From Tabrizicola fusiformis (GTDB taxonomy: Bacteria > Pseudomonadota > Alphaproteobacteria > Rhodobacterales > Rhodobacteraceae): a DNA stretch of 64,000 bases. Location of the stretch: contig NZ_JABUHN010000006.1 of NCBI RefSeq assembly GCF_013328815.1, positions 62,001 to 126,000 on the forward strand, in the 5' to 3' direction. The notes below the pieces were generated by a model. That model ran no database searches. It was not told the DNA's origin and saw only the letters and a list, made by a program, of their open reading frames with translations. How positions within the stretch are numbered: position 1 is the first letter of the stretch; every line of letters begins with the position of its first letter. Shown piece after piece: positions 40,662 to 49,726 of the stretch. Both the position numbers and the translations under genes were made by a program.

Positions 40662-43046
40662 TCACAAGGCTGATGGAATATCCCAGATCTCCGCCATATA
40701 GCTGCGGATCGTGCGGTCGGACGAGAAGAAGCCGGAACGGGCGGTGTTCAGCGCCGCCATCTTCACCCAGATATCACGGTCGGCATAGGCGGCATCCACC
40801 CGGCCCTGCGCCGCATGATAGGTGTCGAAATCCGAGGCGACGAGGAAATAATCATGGTGCCATACCCGATGCACCAGCCCGTGATAACGGTCTTTCTGCC
40901 CCGGCGAGAACAGGCCCTCGGCAATCATCTGCAACACGTCCTGCAAGGGCTGGCTCGCCTCGATCGCCTTGCGGCTGTGGTCGGGGTCTTGCCGCCGCGC
41001 CATCGCCTCTTCGGTGGTCATGCCGAAGAGGAAGAAGTTCTCGGCCCCCACCTCTTGCAGAATTTCGACATTGGCGCCGTCCAGCGTGCCGATGGTCGGC
41101 GCGCCGTTCATCATGAACTTCATGTTGCCGGTGCCCGACGCCTCTTTGCCCGCCGTGCTGATCTGCTCGGACAGGTCCGAAGCCGGGATCAGCCGTTCGG
41201 CCATCGAGACGTTGTAATTCGCCGGATAGACCACTTTCAGCAAATCGCCCGTGACCGGATCGGCGTTGATAGTGGCCGCCACATCATTGATCAGATGGAT
41301 GATTTCCTTGGCCACGGCATAGCCCGGCGCCGATTTGCCACCAAAGATCTTGACCCGCGGCACCCAGTTGCCCGTGGGATTTTCACGGATGGCGTGCCAA
41401 TGGGCGATGGTTTCCAGAATGTTCAGAAGCTGACGCTTGTATTCATGGATGCGCTTGACCTGCACGTCAAACAGCGCGTCCGGGTTCACCGTCACGCCGC
41501 ATTCCGCCTTGATCCAGCCCGCCAGCGCCACCTTGTTCGCCCGCTTGGCGGCGTCGAAGTGTTCGCGGAAGCCCTTGTCGCCGACATGCGCCTCAAGCCC
41601 TTTCAGCCGGTCGAGGTCATCCTCCCAACCGCTCCCGATGGTGTCGGTGATCAGCCCCGCCAGCGGACGGTTCGCCATCTTGAGCCAGCGGCGCGGCGTG
41701 ACGCCATTGGTCTGGTTCACGATGCGACCCGGGTGCAGGCGGTGCAGTTCGGGGAAAAGGTTCTGCTTGACCAGATCGGAATGCAGCGCCGAGACGCCGT
41801 TGACCTTATGCGCCATGACAAAGGCCAGCTCGCCCATCCGCACTTCGTGGTGCTTGACCACGCCGATGTAATGCGGCGGGTTGTAGGTGCGGCGGTGCCA
41901 ACTGTCGATCCGCTCGACGATCTGCATATGGCGCGGCAGGACCGTGCCAAAGGTGAAGGTCGCCCAGCGTTCCAGCGCCTCGGGCAGAAGGGTGTGGTTG
42001 GTATAGCCAAGGCAGGCGCGGGCGGTGTCCAGCGCATCGTCAAAGCCCATGCCGTTTTCATCGGTCAGAAGCCGGATCAGCTCCGGCCCGGCGATGGCCG
42101 GATGGGTGTCGTTCATCTGGATGGCGACATGTTTCGGCAGGTCGCGCAGGTCTGTATGCGCCTTTTTGAACCGCCGCAGGATGTCTTGCAGCGCGGCGGA
42201 GGTCAGGAAAAACTCCTGCTTCAGCCGCAGTTCCTTGCCCTGATAGGTGGTGTCGTCGGGATAGAGAACGCGGGAAAGCGTGCGCGCCAGCGCCTCGGGC
42301 TCTGCCGCCGCCGCATAGTCGCCGCGGTTGAAGCGTTCGAGGTCGAACATGGTCGTGGGCTGCGCCTCCCACAGGCGCAGGGTATTGGCCCATTTGCCTT
42401 GCCAGCCGACAACCGGGGTGTCATGGGCGCTGGCGATCACGGTTTCGCCCGGCTGCCAGACCTCACGCCCGTCGCGGGTGATGACCTCGCCCTTGAAGGG
42501 AATGGTATAGGCGCTTTCGGGGCGAGCAAATTCCCACGGATGGGCCTGCTTCAGCCAATCCTCGGGCGTTTCCACCTGCTGGCCGCCCTGAAACCGCTGA
42601 CGGAACAGGCCATGTTCATAGCGGATGCCATAGCCATAGGCCGGGCAACCCACCGTCGCCATGCTTTCCATGAAACAGGCGGCCAAACGGCCCAGCCCGC
42701 CATTGCCAAGGGCGGCGTCCGGCTCATCCTCGATGATGGCGCGGAAATCCTGGCCTTCGGCCTGCATCACCGCTTCGGCGGCATCGCGCAGGCCCAGATT
42801 GACCGTGGCATCCTCAAGAATGCGGCCGATCAGAAATTCCATCGACAGGTAATAGACCCGCTTGCGGTCTTCGGCCCATGTCCGGCGGGTCGAGGCGAAC
42901 CACGGCGCCACGATCCGGTCGCGGATCGCATAGGAGAGGGCCATGCGCCAGTCATAGCGGCTGGCGTTGGGCGTATCCTTGCCCAAGGTGAAGGTCAGGT
43001 GGCGCAGCACATCGGCGCGCAGGACATCCGTCGAAAGCAAGGGCAT
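40662..43046 (-). CDS. glgP: Glycogen/starch/alpha-glucan phosphorylase
   Basis: 794 aa. Near the C terminus [20 protein letters not shown] is the pyridoxal phosphate attachment motif with its Lys. [20 protein letters not shown] is another conserved stretch. It releases glucose 1-phosphate from glycogen. It is the first gene of the glycogen operon, so synthesis and breakdown enzymes share one transcript. The ATG at 43046 is taken as the start; a GTG two codons upstream is possible. Confidence 0.95.
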   Translation of the reverse strand: MPLLSTDVLRADVLRHLTFTLGKDTPNASRYDWRMALSYAIRDRIVAPWFASTRRTWAEDRKRVYYLSMEFLIGRILEDATVNLGLRDAAEAVMQAEGQDFRAIIEDEPDAALGNGGLGRLAACFMESMATVGCPAYGYGIRYEHGLFRQRFQGGQQVETPEDWLKQAHPWEFARPESAYTIPFKGEVITRDGREVWQPGETVIASAHDTPVVGWQGKWANTLRLWEAQPTTMFDLERFNRGDYAAAAEPEALARTLSRVLYPDDTTYQGKELRLKQEFFLTSAALQDILRRFKKAHTDLRDLPKHVAIQMNDTHPAIAGPELIRLLTDENGMGFDDALDTARACLGYTNHTLLPEALERWATFTFGTVLPRHMQIVERIDSWHRRTYNPPHYIGVVKHHEVRMGELAFVMAHKVNGVSALHSDLVKQNLFPELHRLHPGRIVNQTNGVTPRRWLKMANRPLAGLITDTIGSGWEDDLDRLKGLEAHVGDKGFREHFDAAKRANKVALAGWIKAECGVTVNPDALFDVQVKRIHEYKRQLLNILETIAHWHAIRENPTGNWVPRVKIFGGKSAPGYAVAKEIIHLINDVAATINADPVTGDLLKVVYPANYNVSMAERLIPASDLSEQISTAGKEASGTGNMKFMMNGAPTIGTLDGANVEILQEVGAENFFLFGMTTEEAMARRQDPDHSRKAIEASQPLQDVLQMIAEGLFSPGQKDRYHGLVHRVWHHDYFLVASDFDTYHAAQGRVDAAYADRDIWVKMAALNTARSGFFSSDRTIRSYMAEIWDIPSAL

Positions 43047-43402
43047 GGTCACGTTTCTTGTCCGTTCTCTTTGGGCATCGCGCCCAGCCTAGACCCGGGG
43101 CAGGAACCGTCAAGGCGCAGGGCCCAAGGTTCCGTCGTCGGAGATCGGCTGCCCACTGTTACCGCAAACATTGTAAAAAATCACGCAAAATCCGCACAGA
43201 TTTTCAGCAGCTTGCCGATCCAAAGCGGTTGCAGATGCAACGGAGCCAAACCCTCAATTCTCAATCGTTTTCGGTCGCGGCGGCGGGGAACGCTCCCCTG
43301 CGGGAATAGTTGCGTGCGCTATGGCGTTTCTGATCTGAATCAATTCGCTCCGCCCGCACCTCCCCTAGGGTCAATCAGCGATTCCCCCTGCCGGAGGCCC
43401 CG
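43047..43402. other. Intergenic region between glgP and the Rrf2 gene
   Basis: This 356-base gap holds the promoters of the minus-strand glycogen operon and of the plus-strand Rrf2 gene. It contains an AT-rich stretch near 43160-43210, unusual for this genome, and an FNR-type box at 43330-43343. I see no open frame or RNA gene in it that I can support. Confidence 0.6.
43330..43343 (+). promoter_or_regulatory. FNR/FnrL-type binding site upstream of the Rrf2 gene
   Basis: CTGATCTGAATCAA matches the FNR consensus TTGAT-N4-ATCAA at 9 of 10 positions. It lies 59 bases before the Rrf2 start codon, close to the distance at which FNR proteins activate transcription. Rhodobacteraceae use FnrL with this consensus for oxygen control. 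It could also affect glgP, which is about 285 bases away. Confidence 0.55.
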
Positions 43403-43837
43403 ATGCGGCTGACCACACGCACCAACCTTGCCATGCGCACCCTGATGTTCTGCGCCGTGAACCCCGACCGGATCGTGCGCAAGCACGAGGTGGCCGAAAG
43501 CTGCGGCGCCTCGGAAAACCATCTGGCACAGGTGATTCACCTTCTGGCCCGCAAGGGCTATCTGAAAACCCAGCGCGGCCGCGCGGGCGGGCTGATGCTG
43601 GGCCGCCCGGCCGGCTCGATCCGGGTGGGCGAGGTGTTCCGCACCTTTGAAAGCGTGCTGCCCTTTACCGAATGCACCGAAGAGACCGCCGCCACCTGTC
43701 CGCTGGTCGGGGCCTGTCGGCTGAAATGCGTGCTGGCCGAGGCGCTGGAGGCATTCTATGCCCGGCTGGACGCGGTCACCCTGACCGATCTCGTGCAAGG
43801 CAATGACGAATTGCAGGGTCTTTTGAAGGTGGCGTGA
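43403..43837 (+). CDS. nsrR: Rrf2 family transcriptional regulator, NsrR-like
   Basis: 144 aa. A winged helix N-terminal domain (MRLTTRTNLAMRTLMFCAVN, HEVAESCGASENHLAQVIHL, GRAGGLMLGRP) is followed by three cysteines in C-x7-C-x5-C spacing (ECTEETAATCPLVGACRLK, about 91-106), the pattern that binds an iron-sulfur cluster in NsrR. NsrR represses nitric oxide detoxification genes. RirA-type iron regulators are similar, so the exact role is not certain. It is preceded by an FNR-type box and its 3' end is duplicated just downstream. Confidence 0.8.
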   Translation: MRLTTRTNLAMRTLMFCAVNPDRIVRKHEVAESCGASENHLAQVIHLLARKGYLKTQRGRAGGLMLGRPAGSIRVGEVFRTFESVLPFTECTEETAATCPLVGACRLKCVLAEALEAFYARLDAVTLTDLVQGNDELQGLLKVA

Positions 43838-43938
43838 GGTTGGGTCGGGGTTAACCCCGACCTACGCAGGCAATGACGAATTGCAGGGGTTGCTGAAGCT
43901 GGCATGAGGGTAGGTCGGGGTTAACCCCGACCTGCGAG
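43799..43938 (+). repeat. Tandem duplication of the Rrf2 gene 3' end with a palindrome
   Basis: Bases 43799-43868 and 43869-43938 are two copies of one 70-base unit: the last 12 codons and stop of the Rrf2 gene, then a palindrome with arms GGTCGGGGTT/AACCCCGACC (43843-43862 and 43913-43932, the second extending to 22 bases). The second copy would encode GNDELQGLLKLA and a stop, against GNDELQGLLKVA in the gene. The coding parts differ at about seven bases, mostly synonymous, while the palindromes are identical. Confidence 0.85.
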
Positions 43939-43941
43939 GGT

Positions 43942-44340
43942 TCAGCCGCAGCAATCCTTGCCTGCAATCCCGGTCAGGATCGGACAATCGGGCCGCGCGT
44001 CGCCCGCGCAGGCCCGCACCAGCGCGCCCAGCGTTGCCTCCATCCCGCGCAGTTCCGCGATCTTTTCGGCAATCCGCGCCAGATGGCTTTCGGCCAGCGC
44101 CTTGACATCGCTGCTGGCCCGCGCACGGTCCTCATAAAGCGCCAGAAGCGCGCGGCAATCCTCGATGGAAAAGCCAAGCCCGCGGGCGCGGGCCAGAAAG
44201 GCCAGCTTATGCAAATCGCTCTCGCGGAAACTGCGATAGCCGTTGGCGGCGCGCAGCGGGCGGATCAGGCCGATCTCTTCGTAGTAGCGGATGGTCTTGG
44301 CGGGCAGACCGGCGCGGGCGGCAACCTCTTTGATGTTCAT
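43942..44340 (-). CDS. cueR: Cu(I)-responsive MerR-family regulator CueR
   Basis: 132 aa. The MerR HTH is [20 protein letters not shown], then [18 protein letters not shown], followed by the dimer helix. The metal loop CAGDARPDC (about 113-121, C-x7-C) is the CueR pattern for Cu(I), and the protein ends in KDCCG with two more cysteines. It activates copper export genes. Its ATG overlaps the copA stop, so it is co-transcribed with copA, and its target-type promoters precede both copA and copZ. Confidence 0.92.
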   Translation of the reverse strand: MNIKEVAARAGLPAKTIRYYEEIGLIRPLRAANGYRSFRESDLHKLAFLARARGLGFSIEDCRALLALYEDRARASSDVKALAESHLARIAEKIAELRGMEATLGALVRACAGDARPDCPILTGIAGKDCCG

Positions 44341-46730
44341 GCCCGCCTCCACCGCCGCAGCCGCAGCGCATTCGACAACACGAAGACCGAAGACAGCGCC
44401 ATCGCCCCCGCCCCCAGCATCGGCGACAGTTGCGGCCCGCCAAACGGCACCAGCACCCCCGCCGCCACCGGGATCAGGAGCGCGTTATAGCCGAAGGCCC
44501 AGAACAGGTTCTGCCGGATGTTGCGCATCACCGCCCGGGCAAGGCCGATGGCATCGGCCACCCCCATCGGATCGCCGCGCATCAGCACCACATCCCCCGC
44601 CTCGATCGCCACATCGGTTCCGGTGCCCATGGCGATGCCGACATCGGCCACGGCCAGCGCAGGCGCGTCATTGATGCCATCGCCGACAAAGGCGGTGCCG
44701 GGCCCAAGGGCGCGGATCGCTTCGGCCTTGCCCTCGGGCAGGATGCCGGCGCGAATGTCGGTGATGCCAAGTCCCTGCGCCACGGCGCGGGCGGTGGCCT
44801 CGGCATCGCCGGTGATCATGGTGGCCTGCACCCCCATCCGGCGCAGCGCCTCCAGCGTCGGGGCAGAGGTGGCGCGCGGCTGATCGGCCACGGCGATCAG
44901 ACCCGTCACCGCCCCCTCCTGCCCCACGAACAGCACGCCCTGCCCCCGGGACTGCGCCGCCGCCGCCATTTCGGCCAGCGCCGGCGGCACTTCGGCAAAG
45001 AGCCGGGCCGAACCGACCGCCACCGCAACTCCGTTCAGCCGCGCCGTGGCGCCCTTGCCCGGCACCGCCTGAAACCCTTCGGCGACGGGCGGATGCAGGC
45101 CGCGCGCCGCGGCTTCGGCCAGAACCGCCCCGGCAAGGGGATGTTCGCTGAACGCCTCGACCGCCGCGGCCACCTCGATCACCTGCGGCAGGTCGGGCAG
45201 GACCGCAACCACGCGCGGCTTGCCCTCGGTCAGGGTGCCGGTCTTGTCAAAGGCGACGCGGGCGACGGTTTCCAGCCGTTGCAGCGCCTCGCCCTTGCGG
45301 AAGAGAACGCCCAGTTCCGCCGCCCGCCCGGTGCCGACAAGGATCGAAACCGGCGTGGCCAGACCCATGGCGCAGGGACAGGCGATGATCAGCACCGAAA
45401 CCCCCGCCACAAGCGCCTCGGCCAGACCGGGGCCAAGCGCCAGCCAGACCGCCACCGTCACCGCCGCCAGCGCCATCACCACCGGCACGAACCACAAGGT
45501 CACCCGGTCCACCAGCGCCTGCACCGGCAGCTTGCCACCCTGCGCCTCGGCCACCAGCGCGATGATCCGCGACAGCACCGTCGCGGCCCCGACCGCCGTG
45601 ACCTGCATCACCAGCGCGCCCGCGCCGTTCACCGTGCCGCCGGTCACCGTCGCACCGGGCGCCTTTTCCACCGGCAAAGGCTCTCCGGTCAGCATGGATT
45701 CGTCCACCGCCGAGCGGCCTTCGGTCACCGTGCCGTCAACCGGCAGACGCTCGCCCGGGCGGATCTGCACCAGATCGCCGGGCAGAAGGCTGGCCACCGG
45801 CACCTCTTGCGGGCTGCCGTCCACCAGTTTCAGCGCCACCCGCGGCTGCAAGCCGACAAGGCGCGAGATTGCCGCCCCCGCCCGCCCCCGCGCCCGCGCC
45901 TCAAGACTGCGGCCCAAGAGGATCAGCACAACGATCACCGCCGCCGCCTCGAAATAGACCGCGCGGGCGGCTTCGGGGAAGAGCTGCGGCGCCAGCACGA
46001 CCAGCGTGGAATAGGCCCAGGCCGCCAGCGTGCCCACCGCGACAAGACTGTTCATATCGGGCGAAAGCCGTGCCAGCGCGGGCAGACCTTTCAGGAAGAA
46101 CCCCCGCCCTGGCAGCGCCAGAACCAGCGTGGCCAGCCCCATCTCGATCTGCCAGAGCAGAGGCAGGCCCACCGTCATATGCAGCCAGTGGTGGAACGCC
46201 GGGAACAGGTGCCCGCCCATCTCGGCCACGAAGACCGGCAGGGTCAGCACGGCGGCCAACAGGGTTTGCCGCCAGAGATGCCGCTCGCCCGCCTGCGGAT
46301 CGCGTGGGGGGGCATCGGCCAGCGGATGCGCCTCGTATCCTGCGCGGGTCACGGCGGCGGCAAGCGCCTCGGGGTCGGCCTCGTCCCAGAGCGTCACCTG
46401 CGCCTGACGGGTGGCCAGATTGGCCACCGCCGATGCAACACCCGGCTGCGCCCGCAGCACCCGTTCAACCCGGCCGGTGCAGGCGGCGCAGGTCATCCCC
46501 TCGACCGCCAGCGTCACGCTGGATTGCCGGGCCGGGTAACCGGCCTTGGCCAGGGCCCCGGCCAGCGCATCGGGCGTGGCGGGGGCGTCAAAGCGCAGAT
46601 CGGCGGTTTCGGTGCCAAGGTTGACGCTGGCCGCGGTCACGCCGGGCTGGGCCAGCAGCACCCGCTCGGCCCGGGCAACGCAAGAAGCGCAGGTCATGCC
46701 ATCAAGGTGAAAGCGCAGGGCGGTTGTCAT
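44337..46730 (-). CDS. copA: Copper-translocating P1B-type ATPase
   Basis: 797 aa. Two heavy-metal-associated domains at the N terminus carry GMTCASC (about 11-17) and GMTCAAC (about 78-84). The membrane Cu site is [11 protein letters not shown], the phosphorylation motif DKTGTLTEG, and the hinge [10 protein letters not shown]. It exports Cu(I) from the cytoplasm. AAGGAG lies 8 bases before the ATG at 46730. It is transcribed with cueR from a CueR-type promoter. Confidence 0.96.
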   Translation of the reverse strand: MTTALRFHLDGMTCASCVARAERVLLAQPGVTAASVNLGTETADLRFDAPATPDALAGALAKAGYPARQSSVTLAVEGMTCAACTGRVERVLRAQPGVASAVANLATRQAQVTLWDEADPEALAAAVTRAGYEAHPLADAPPRDPQAGERHLWRQTLLAAVLTLPVFVAEMGGHLFPAFHHWLHMTVGLPLLWQIEMGLATLVLALPGRGFFLKGLPALARLSPDMNSLVAVGTLAAWAYSTLVVLAPQLFPEAARAVYFEAAAVIVVLILLGRSLEARARGRAGAAISRLVGLQPRVALKLVDGSPQEVPVASLLPGDLVQIRPGERLPVDGTVTEGRSAVDESMLTGEPLPVEKAPGATVTGGTVNGAGALVMQVTAVGAATVLSRIIALVAEAQGGKLPVQALVDRVTLWFVPVVMALAAVTVAVWLALGPGLAEALVAGVSVLIIACPCAMGLATPVSILVGTGRAAELGVLFRKGEALQRLETVARVAFDKTGTLTEGKPRVVAVLPDLPQVIEVAAAVEAFSEHPLAGAVLAEAAARGLHPPVAEGFQAVPGKGATARLNGVAVAVGSARLFAEVPPALAEMAAAAQSRGQGVLFVGQEGAVTGLIAVADQPRATSAPTLEALRRMGVQATMITGDAEATARAVAQGLGITDIRAGILPEGKAEAIRALGPGTAFVGDGINDAPALAVADVGIAMGTGTDVAIEAGDVVLMRGDPMGVADAIGLARAVMRNIRQNLFWAFGYNALLIPVAAGVLVPFGGPQLSPMLGAGAMALSSVFVLSNALRLRRWRRA

Positions 46731-46751
46731 GGGAAAGCTCCTTCGCCCTGA

Positions 46752-46782
46752 CATATGGGGTTTCCCGTGATGGGAAGGTCAA
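46752..46782 (-). promoter_or_regulatory. CueR-type promoter of copA-cueR
   Basis: On the minus strand TTGACC (46782-46777) and CATATG (46757-46752) are separated by exactly 19 bases, the overlong spacing of MerR-family promoters. The spacer holds the dyad CTTCCC...GGGAA. It lies 21 bases before the copA start codon. Confidence 0.8.
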
Positions 46783-46842
46783 GGGGCTTGCCGGAAAAAC
46801 CCGCTGCGTCAAAATCGCCTTGCAAGAGGTCGCCCTTGGGGC

Positions 46843-46873
46843 TTGACCTTCCCCCGCGGGAAGGCCCCATCTT
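46843..46873 (+). promoter_or_regulatory. CueR-type promoter of copZ
   Basis: TTGACC (46843-46848) and CATCTT (46868-46873) are again 19 bases apart, with the perfect dyad CCTTCCC-CCGC-GGGAAGG at 46847-46864. It faces away from the copA promoter and starts 54 bases before the copZ start codon. Confidence 0.78.
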
Positions 46874-46896
46874 GCGGCCAGCAAAGGAGAACTCCC

Positions 46897-47103
46897 ATGA
46901 CCCTGCTTTCCGTTCCCGACATGAACTGCGGCCATTGCAAAGCCTCGGTCGAGGCGGCACTGGCCGCCCTGCCCGCCGCCGCCCCGGTTGCGGTGGACCT
47001 GACCCTGCGTCAGGTCACGGTCGGCGGCGACACCGCCCCCGAGGCTTTGGTGAAGGCATTGGCGGAAATCGGCTTTCCGGCGTCGGTTGTCACCGCAGCG
47101 TGA
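46897..47103 (+). CDS. copZ: Copper chaperone CopZ (heavy-metal-associated domain)
   Basis: 68 aa, a single HMA domain starting MTLLSVPDMNCGHCKASVEA, with the metal-binding motif MNCGHC (about 9-14). It would carry Cu(I) to the HMA domains of CopA. AAAGGAGA lies 6 bases before the ATG. It is divergent from copA and has its own CueR-type promoter, giving a compact CueR regulon of three genes. Confidence 0.93.
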   Translation: MTLLSVPDMNCGHCKASVEAALAALPAAAPVAVDLTLRQVTVGGDTAPEALVKALAEIGFPASVVTAA

Positions 47104-47123
47104 TATTCCCCGGCTTGCGGAGA

Positions 47124-47173
47124 TTCGGGACTGCCACTAGATAGCCGGGATTCCTCCCCGGAAGCGTCCCGAA
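47124..47173. repeat. Branched inverted repeat upstream of a Gln-rich small ORF
   Basis: Arms TTCGGGAC (47124-47131) and GTCCCGAA (47166-47173) enclose an inner stem CCGGG/CCCGG (47145-47149 with 47157-47161). It lies 21 bases after the copZ stop and 22 bases before the start of the next small open frame. It may be the copZ terminator or a structured leader. Confidence 0.5.
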
Positions 47174-47195
47174 AGGGCCGCGAAGCGGGCGCAGG

Positions 47196-47384
47196 ATGAA
47201 CAACAGGCAGAACGCCAGCGCATCGAACCGGAGCAGTCAGATGTCGATCTCTTCGCCCGCCCAGCAGGGCGGCAGCAGCACCCCGGCCCCCCAGCAGGGC
47301 CAAAGCCAGCAGGCCGGTGGCACGACCCAGCAGCAGGGCAGCACCACACGCCAGCCGATCATCCGCGACTGGGCCTCGATCTGA
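47196..47384 (+). CDS. Small Gln/Ser-rich protein, uncertain
   Basis: 62 aa, starting MNNRQNASASNRSSQMSISS and with repeated Q, S, G and T (QQGGSS, QQGQSQQAGG, TTQQQG), ending PIIRDWASI. A weak GCAGG sits just before the ATG. The low-complexity, disordered character and lack of known domain make it uncertain, but it falls in a gap with no other gene and its base composition is less GC-biased at codon third positions than in neighbouring genes. Function unknown. Confidence 0.4.
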   Translation: MNNRQNASASNRSSQMSISSPAQQGGSSTPAPQQGQSQQAGGTTQQQGSTTRQPIIRDWASI

Positions 47385-47476
47385 GGCAACCCGCGCGGAA
47401 CCGGACTTGACCAATGCAGGGCCAGCCGCAAGGCTGGTCTTTGTCTTTTCCGCCCCTGCCCTGCATCCGGTGCGCC

Positions 47477-47833
47477 ATGCCCTCGCCCGTCTCGACCATC
47501 CCCAACCTCGGCCCCGCCACGGAAGAGCAATTCGCCCGGGCCGGGATCACCAGTGCCGAAGAGCTGCGGGCGATGGGCGCGGATGAAGCCTATCGCCGCT
47601 GGCTTCTGGCCGGCTTGCCGGCGCATTTCATCGGCTATTACGCGCTGGTGATGGGGTTGCAGGGCCGCCCGTGGAACGATTGCCGGGGCGAGGAAAAAGA
47701 CCGGCTGCGCCTGCGCTTTGACGCGATCAAGGCGGAAAGCCGGGCCAGCGCGGCAGGCATCAGCCACGAGATCGAGGCGGCGCTGGAGACCCTGGGCGTC
47801 GTGCGGGCCGACAAGATCCGCGACAGACCGTAG
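47477..47833 (+). CDS. TfoX C-terminal domain protein
   Basis: 118 aa from MPSPVSTIPNLGPATEEQFA. The pattern IPNLGPATEEQFARAGITSA, then EELRAMGADEAYRRW, is the helix-hairpin-helix like TfoX_C domain found alone in many alphaproteobacteria. In TfoX proper this domain follows a competence-related N-terminal domain, absent here. ALVMGLQGRPWNDCRGEEKD follows. The stop TAG at 47831 is the first three bases of a palindromic repeat. Function unknown; a competence role is not supported by anything else here. Confidence 0.82.
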   Translation: MPSPVSTIPNLGPATEEQFARAGITSAEELRAMGADEAYRRWLLAGLPAHFIGYYALVMGLQGRPWNDCRGEEKDRLRLRFDAIKAESRASAAGISHEIEAALETLGVVRADKIRDRP

Positions 47834-47895
47834 GATGGGCAATCTGCCCATCCTGCAATCGGTTCACTCAGGATGGGCAATATTGCCCATCCTAC
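47830..47895. repeat. Two palindromes of the GATGGGCA...TGCCCATC family
   Basis: Copies at 47830-47855 (GTAGGATGGGCAATC with GCCCATCCTGC) and 47870-47895 (AGGATGGGCAATA with TTGCCCATCCTAC) fill the gap between convergent genes. The TAG within GTAGG ends the TfoX-C gene, and the CTA within CCTAC is the stop (TAG on the minus strand) of the retropepsin gene. The same family occurs at 177-280. Confidence 0.85.
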
Positions 47896-48467
47896 CGGCG
47901 CAGCACCATCCGGTCGCGGGCGATCTCGATGCGGAAACGGCCAAGGTAATCCATCCCCAGAAGCGAGCCGTCCATCTCGGCCTCGTTCACCCAGACGGCA
48001 AGGCTGTCATCGCGGAACGGGCCAAGCTGCACATCGTTCAGCCGCACCCGCGCCGTGCGCACCATGCCATTGGCCGTCATCGCCTGCCCGGTATAGGTCA
48101 GCCCCGCCGGGTCGATCCCCAGACGCCGGGCATCCTCGGGCGACAGCACGACATTGGTGGCGCCGGTATCGGCCAGAAACATCACCGCCTGGCCGCCGAT
48201 CTCCAGTTGCAGGTAATAATGCCCGTCGGCGGCGCGCGGAATTTCGACCGTGCCGGTCTCGGTCACCATCTGGCGCGGAATGATGTCGTGGCGGATGTCC
48301 TGCCACAGACCATAGCCCGCCGCGACCCCCAGAAAGATCATCCCCCAAGCCAGCGCCACCCGCAGCGCCTGTCCGATCCGGGTGCGGTATTCCACCATCA
48401 CCCAGCCGCCCACCGCGATCAGCAGCAGCACCAGATAGGTTGCCCGTCCGAGTTGTTCCGCGTCCAA
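47892..48467 (-). CDS. TIGR02281-type membrane-anchored retropepsin-like aspartic protease
   Basis: 191 aa. Two N-terminal membrane segments (about 8-26 and 33-55) precede a retropepsin-like domain with the active-site motif LADTGATNVVLS (Asp about 113). GQAMTANGMVRTARVRLNDV and GSLLGMDYLGRF are the flap and C-terminal motifs of the family. It acts as a homodimer, with the catalytic domain probably in the periplasm; the substrate is unknown. Its stop codon lies inside a palindromic repeat. Confidence 0.88.
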   Translation of the reverse strand: MDAEQLGRATYLVLLLIAVGGWVMVEYRTRIGQALRVALAWGMIFLGVAAGYGLWQDIRHDIIPRQMVTETGTVEIPRAADGHYYLQLEIGGQAVMFLADTGATNVVLSPEDARRLGIDPAGLTYTGQAMTANGMVRTARVRLNDVQLGPFRDDSLAVWVNEAEMDGSLLGMDYLGRFRIEIARDRMVLRR

Positions 48468-48598
48468 AGGGCCATCCTTGTCCTGTCCCTGTCAGAGATA
48501 GGGCGCGCGGACCTGTGGCGCAACAGGCCCGCGCGGCGGCGCGGTTGCAGCGGCAGACCCTCCGGGGGGAGTATTTCGAAAGGTGCAAAGCGGCGGGT

Positions 48599-49213
48599 TC
48601 AGATCAGCCAGGTGCCGCGCACGCCGTCGATCACGAATTGCACCGAGAGGGCGGCGAGCAGCATCCCCAGAAGCCGGGTGATCACGATGGTTCCGGTGCG
48701 GCCCAGAAGCCGCTCGATCGGCGGCGAGGCGAGCAGGAAGGCCCAGGTCACCGCCATCATGGCGAGCATCAGGCCGATCACCGTCACCGTGCCCAGCCAG
48801 CCCGGCCCCGCCTGCCCGACCAGAAGGATCATCGAGGCGATGGCCCCCGGCCCCGCGATCAGCGGCGTGGCCAGCGGAAAGACCGAAGGGTCATGGTCCG
48901 GCTCGGCCTGCTGGCCTTCGCGGCGCTGGGTGCGGCGTTCGAAGAGCATATCGAGCGCCGTCAGGAACAACAGGATGCCGCCCGCGATGCGGAAGGCGGG
49001 CATCGAAATGCCGACAAAGCCAAGGATGGATTCGCCGGCAATGGCAAAGACCGCCAGCAGGAAAGCCGCGATCGCGCAGGCGCGGCGGGCCATCGCGCGG
49101 CGGCGGTCGGGGGCCATGCCGCGGGTCAGGGCAATGAACAGCGGCACCAGCCCCGGCGGGTCGATCACCACGAAAAGCGTGGCGAAGGCGGTGATGAGGA
49201 AGGCGCTTTCCAT
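48599..49213 (-). CDS. MarC family integral membrane protein
   Basis: 204 aa with about six membrane segments, starting MESAFLITAFATLFVVIDPP. GLVPLFIALTRGM and GFVGISMPAFRIAGGILLFL are typical of MarC/YchE proteins. FPLATPLIAGPGAIASMILL is the second conserved block. The function is not established; links to antibiotic resistance for MarC were withdrawn. It is preceded by the DUF2267 gene with a 42-base gap on the same strand. Confidence 0.9.
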   Translation of the reverse strand: MESAFLITAFATLFVVIDPPGLVPLFIALTRGMAPDRRRAMARRACAIAAFLLAVFAIAGESILGFVGISMPAFRIAGGILLFLTALDMLFERRTQRREGQQAEPDHDPSVFPLATPLIAGPGAIASMILLVGQAGPGWLGTVTVIGLMLAMMAVTWAFLLASPPIERLLGRTGTIVITRLLGMLLAALSVQFVIDGVRGTWLI

Positions 49214-49255
49214 CGCGGCAGGCTAGCCCGCAGCCCAGCCCCGCGACAAGGTATT

Positions 49256-49714
49256 TCAGACGATGCGGGGTCCGAGGTTGGCCGGATCAGCCCCCGGCAC
49301 CGACCAGAATTCGGCGGCAAAGGGCGGCAAGGCGGCCAGCGCACGGTCAAGGTCTTCGCGCAGCACCGCCTTGTGCAGGGCAAGGGCGGTGGCTGCCACG
49401 CAATGGGCGGGCGCAATATTGTGGTGGCGGCGCAGGGCCTGCGCCTCTGCCGTCCAGTCGGCGCGGCTGCCGGGGGCTTTGGGTGGCAGGGTGATATCCC
49501 AGTCGGCCACGAAGATCGCCCGCAGCACGGCCGGCAGAACCTGCGCAAAGGCAATGGCCTCGGCGGGTGTCAGCCGGGCGCGGAACGCCCGCAGCACGCC
49601 TTCCACGGCGGTAAAGGTGCTGTGGTCGGTCGAAAGCCCCATCGCGTCCTGCGCATCGGCCAGAAACGCCTGCCATTCCTGCGTGGCCTGACGATAGGTC
49701 CAGGGCATCGGCAT
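49256..49714 (-). CDS. DUF2267 domain protein
   Basis: 152 aa, starting MPMPWTYRQATQEWQAFLAD. The stretch from FLADAQDAMGLSTDHSTFTA to RLTPAEAIAFAQVLPAVLRA is the DUF2267 helical repeat. A second half (HNIAPAHCVAATALALHKAV) looks like a second, weaker copy of the helical unit. Function unknown. AAAGGG lies just before the ATG. It begins 12 bases after the ABC-F gene, so it is probably in the same transcript. Confidence 0.75.
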   Translation of the reverse strand: MPMPWTYRQATQEWQAFLADAQDAMGLSTDHSTFTAVEGVLRAFRARLTPAEAIAFAQVLPAVLRAIFVADWDITLPPKAPGSRADWTAEAQALRRHHNIAPAHCVAATALALHKAVLREDLDRALAALPPFAAEFWSVPGADPANLGPRIV

Positions 49715-49726
49715 GGCAGACCCTTT

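Noticed and set aside
48555-48598. GGGGGGAGTATTTCGAAAGGTG as a further copy of the AAATATCCC element
   Set aside because: Only the TATTT part matches; the CCAAGATGAA half is replaced by GAAAGGTGCAAAG. It may be a distant variant but is not supported.
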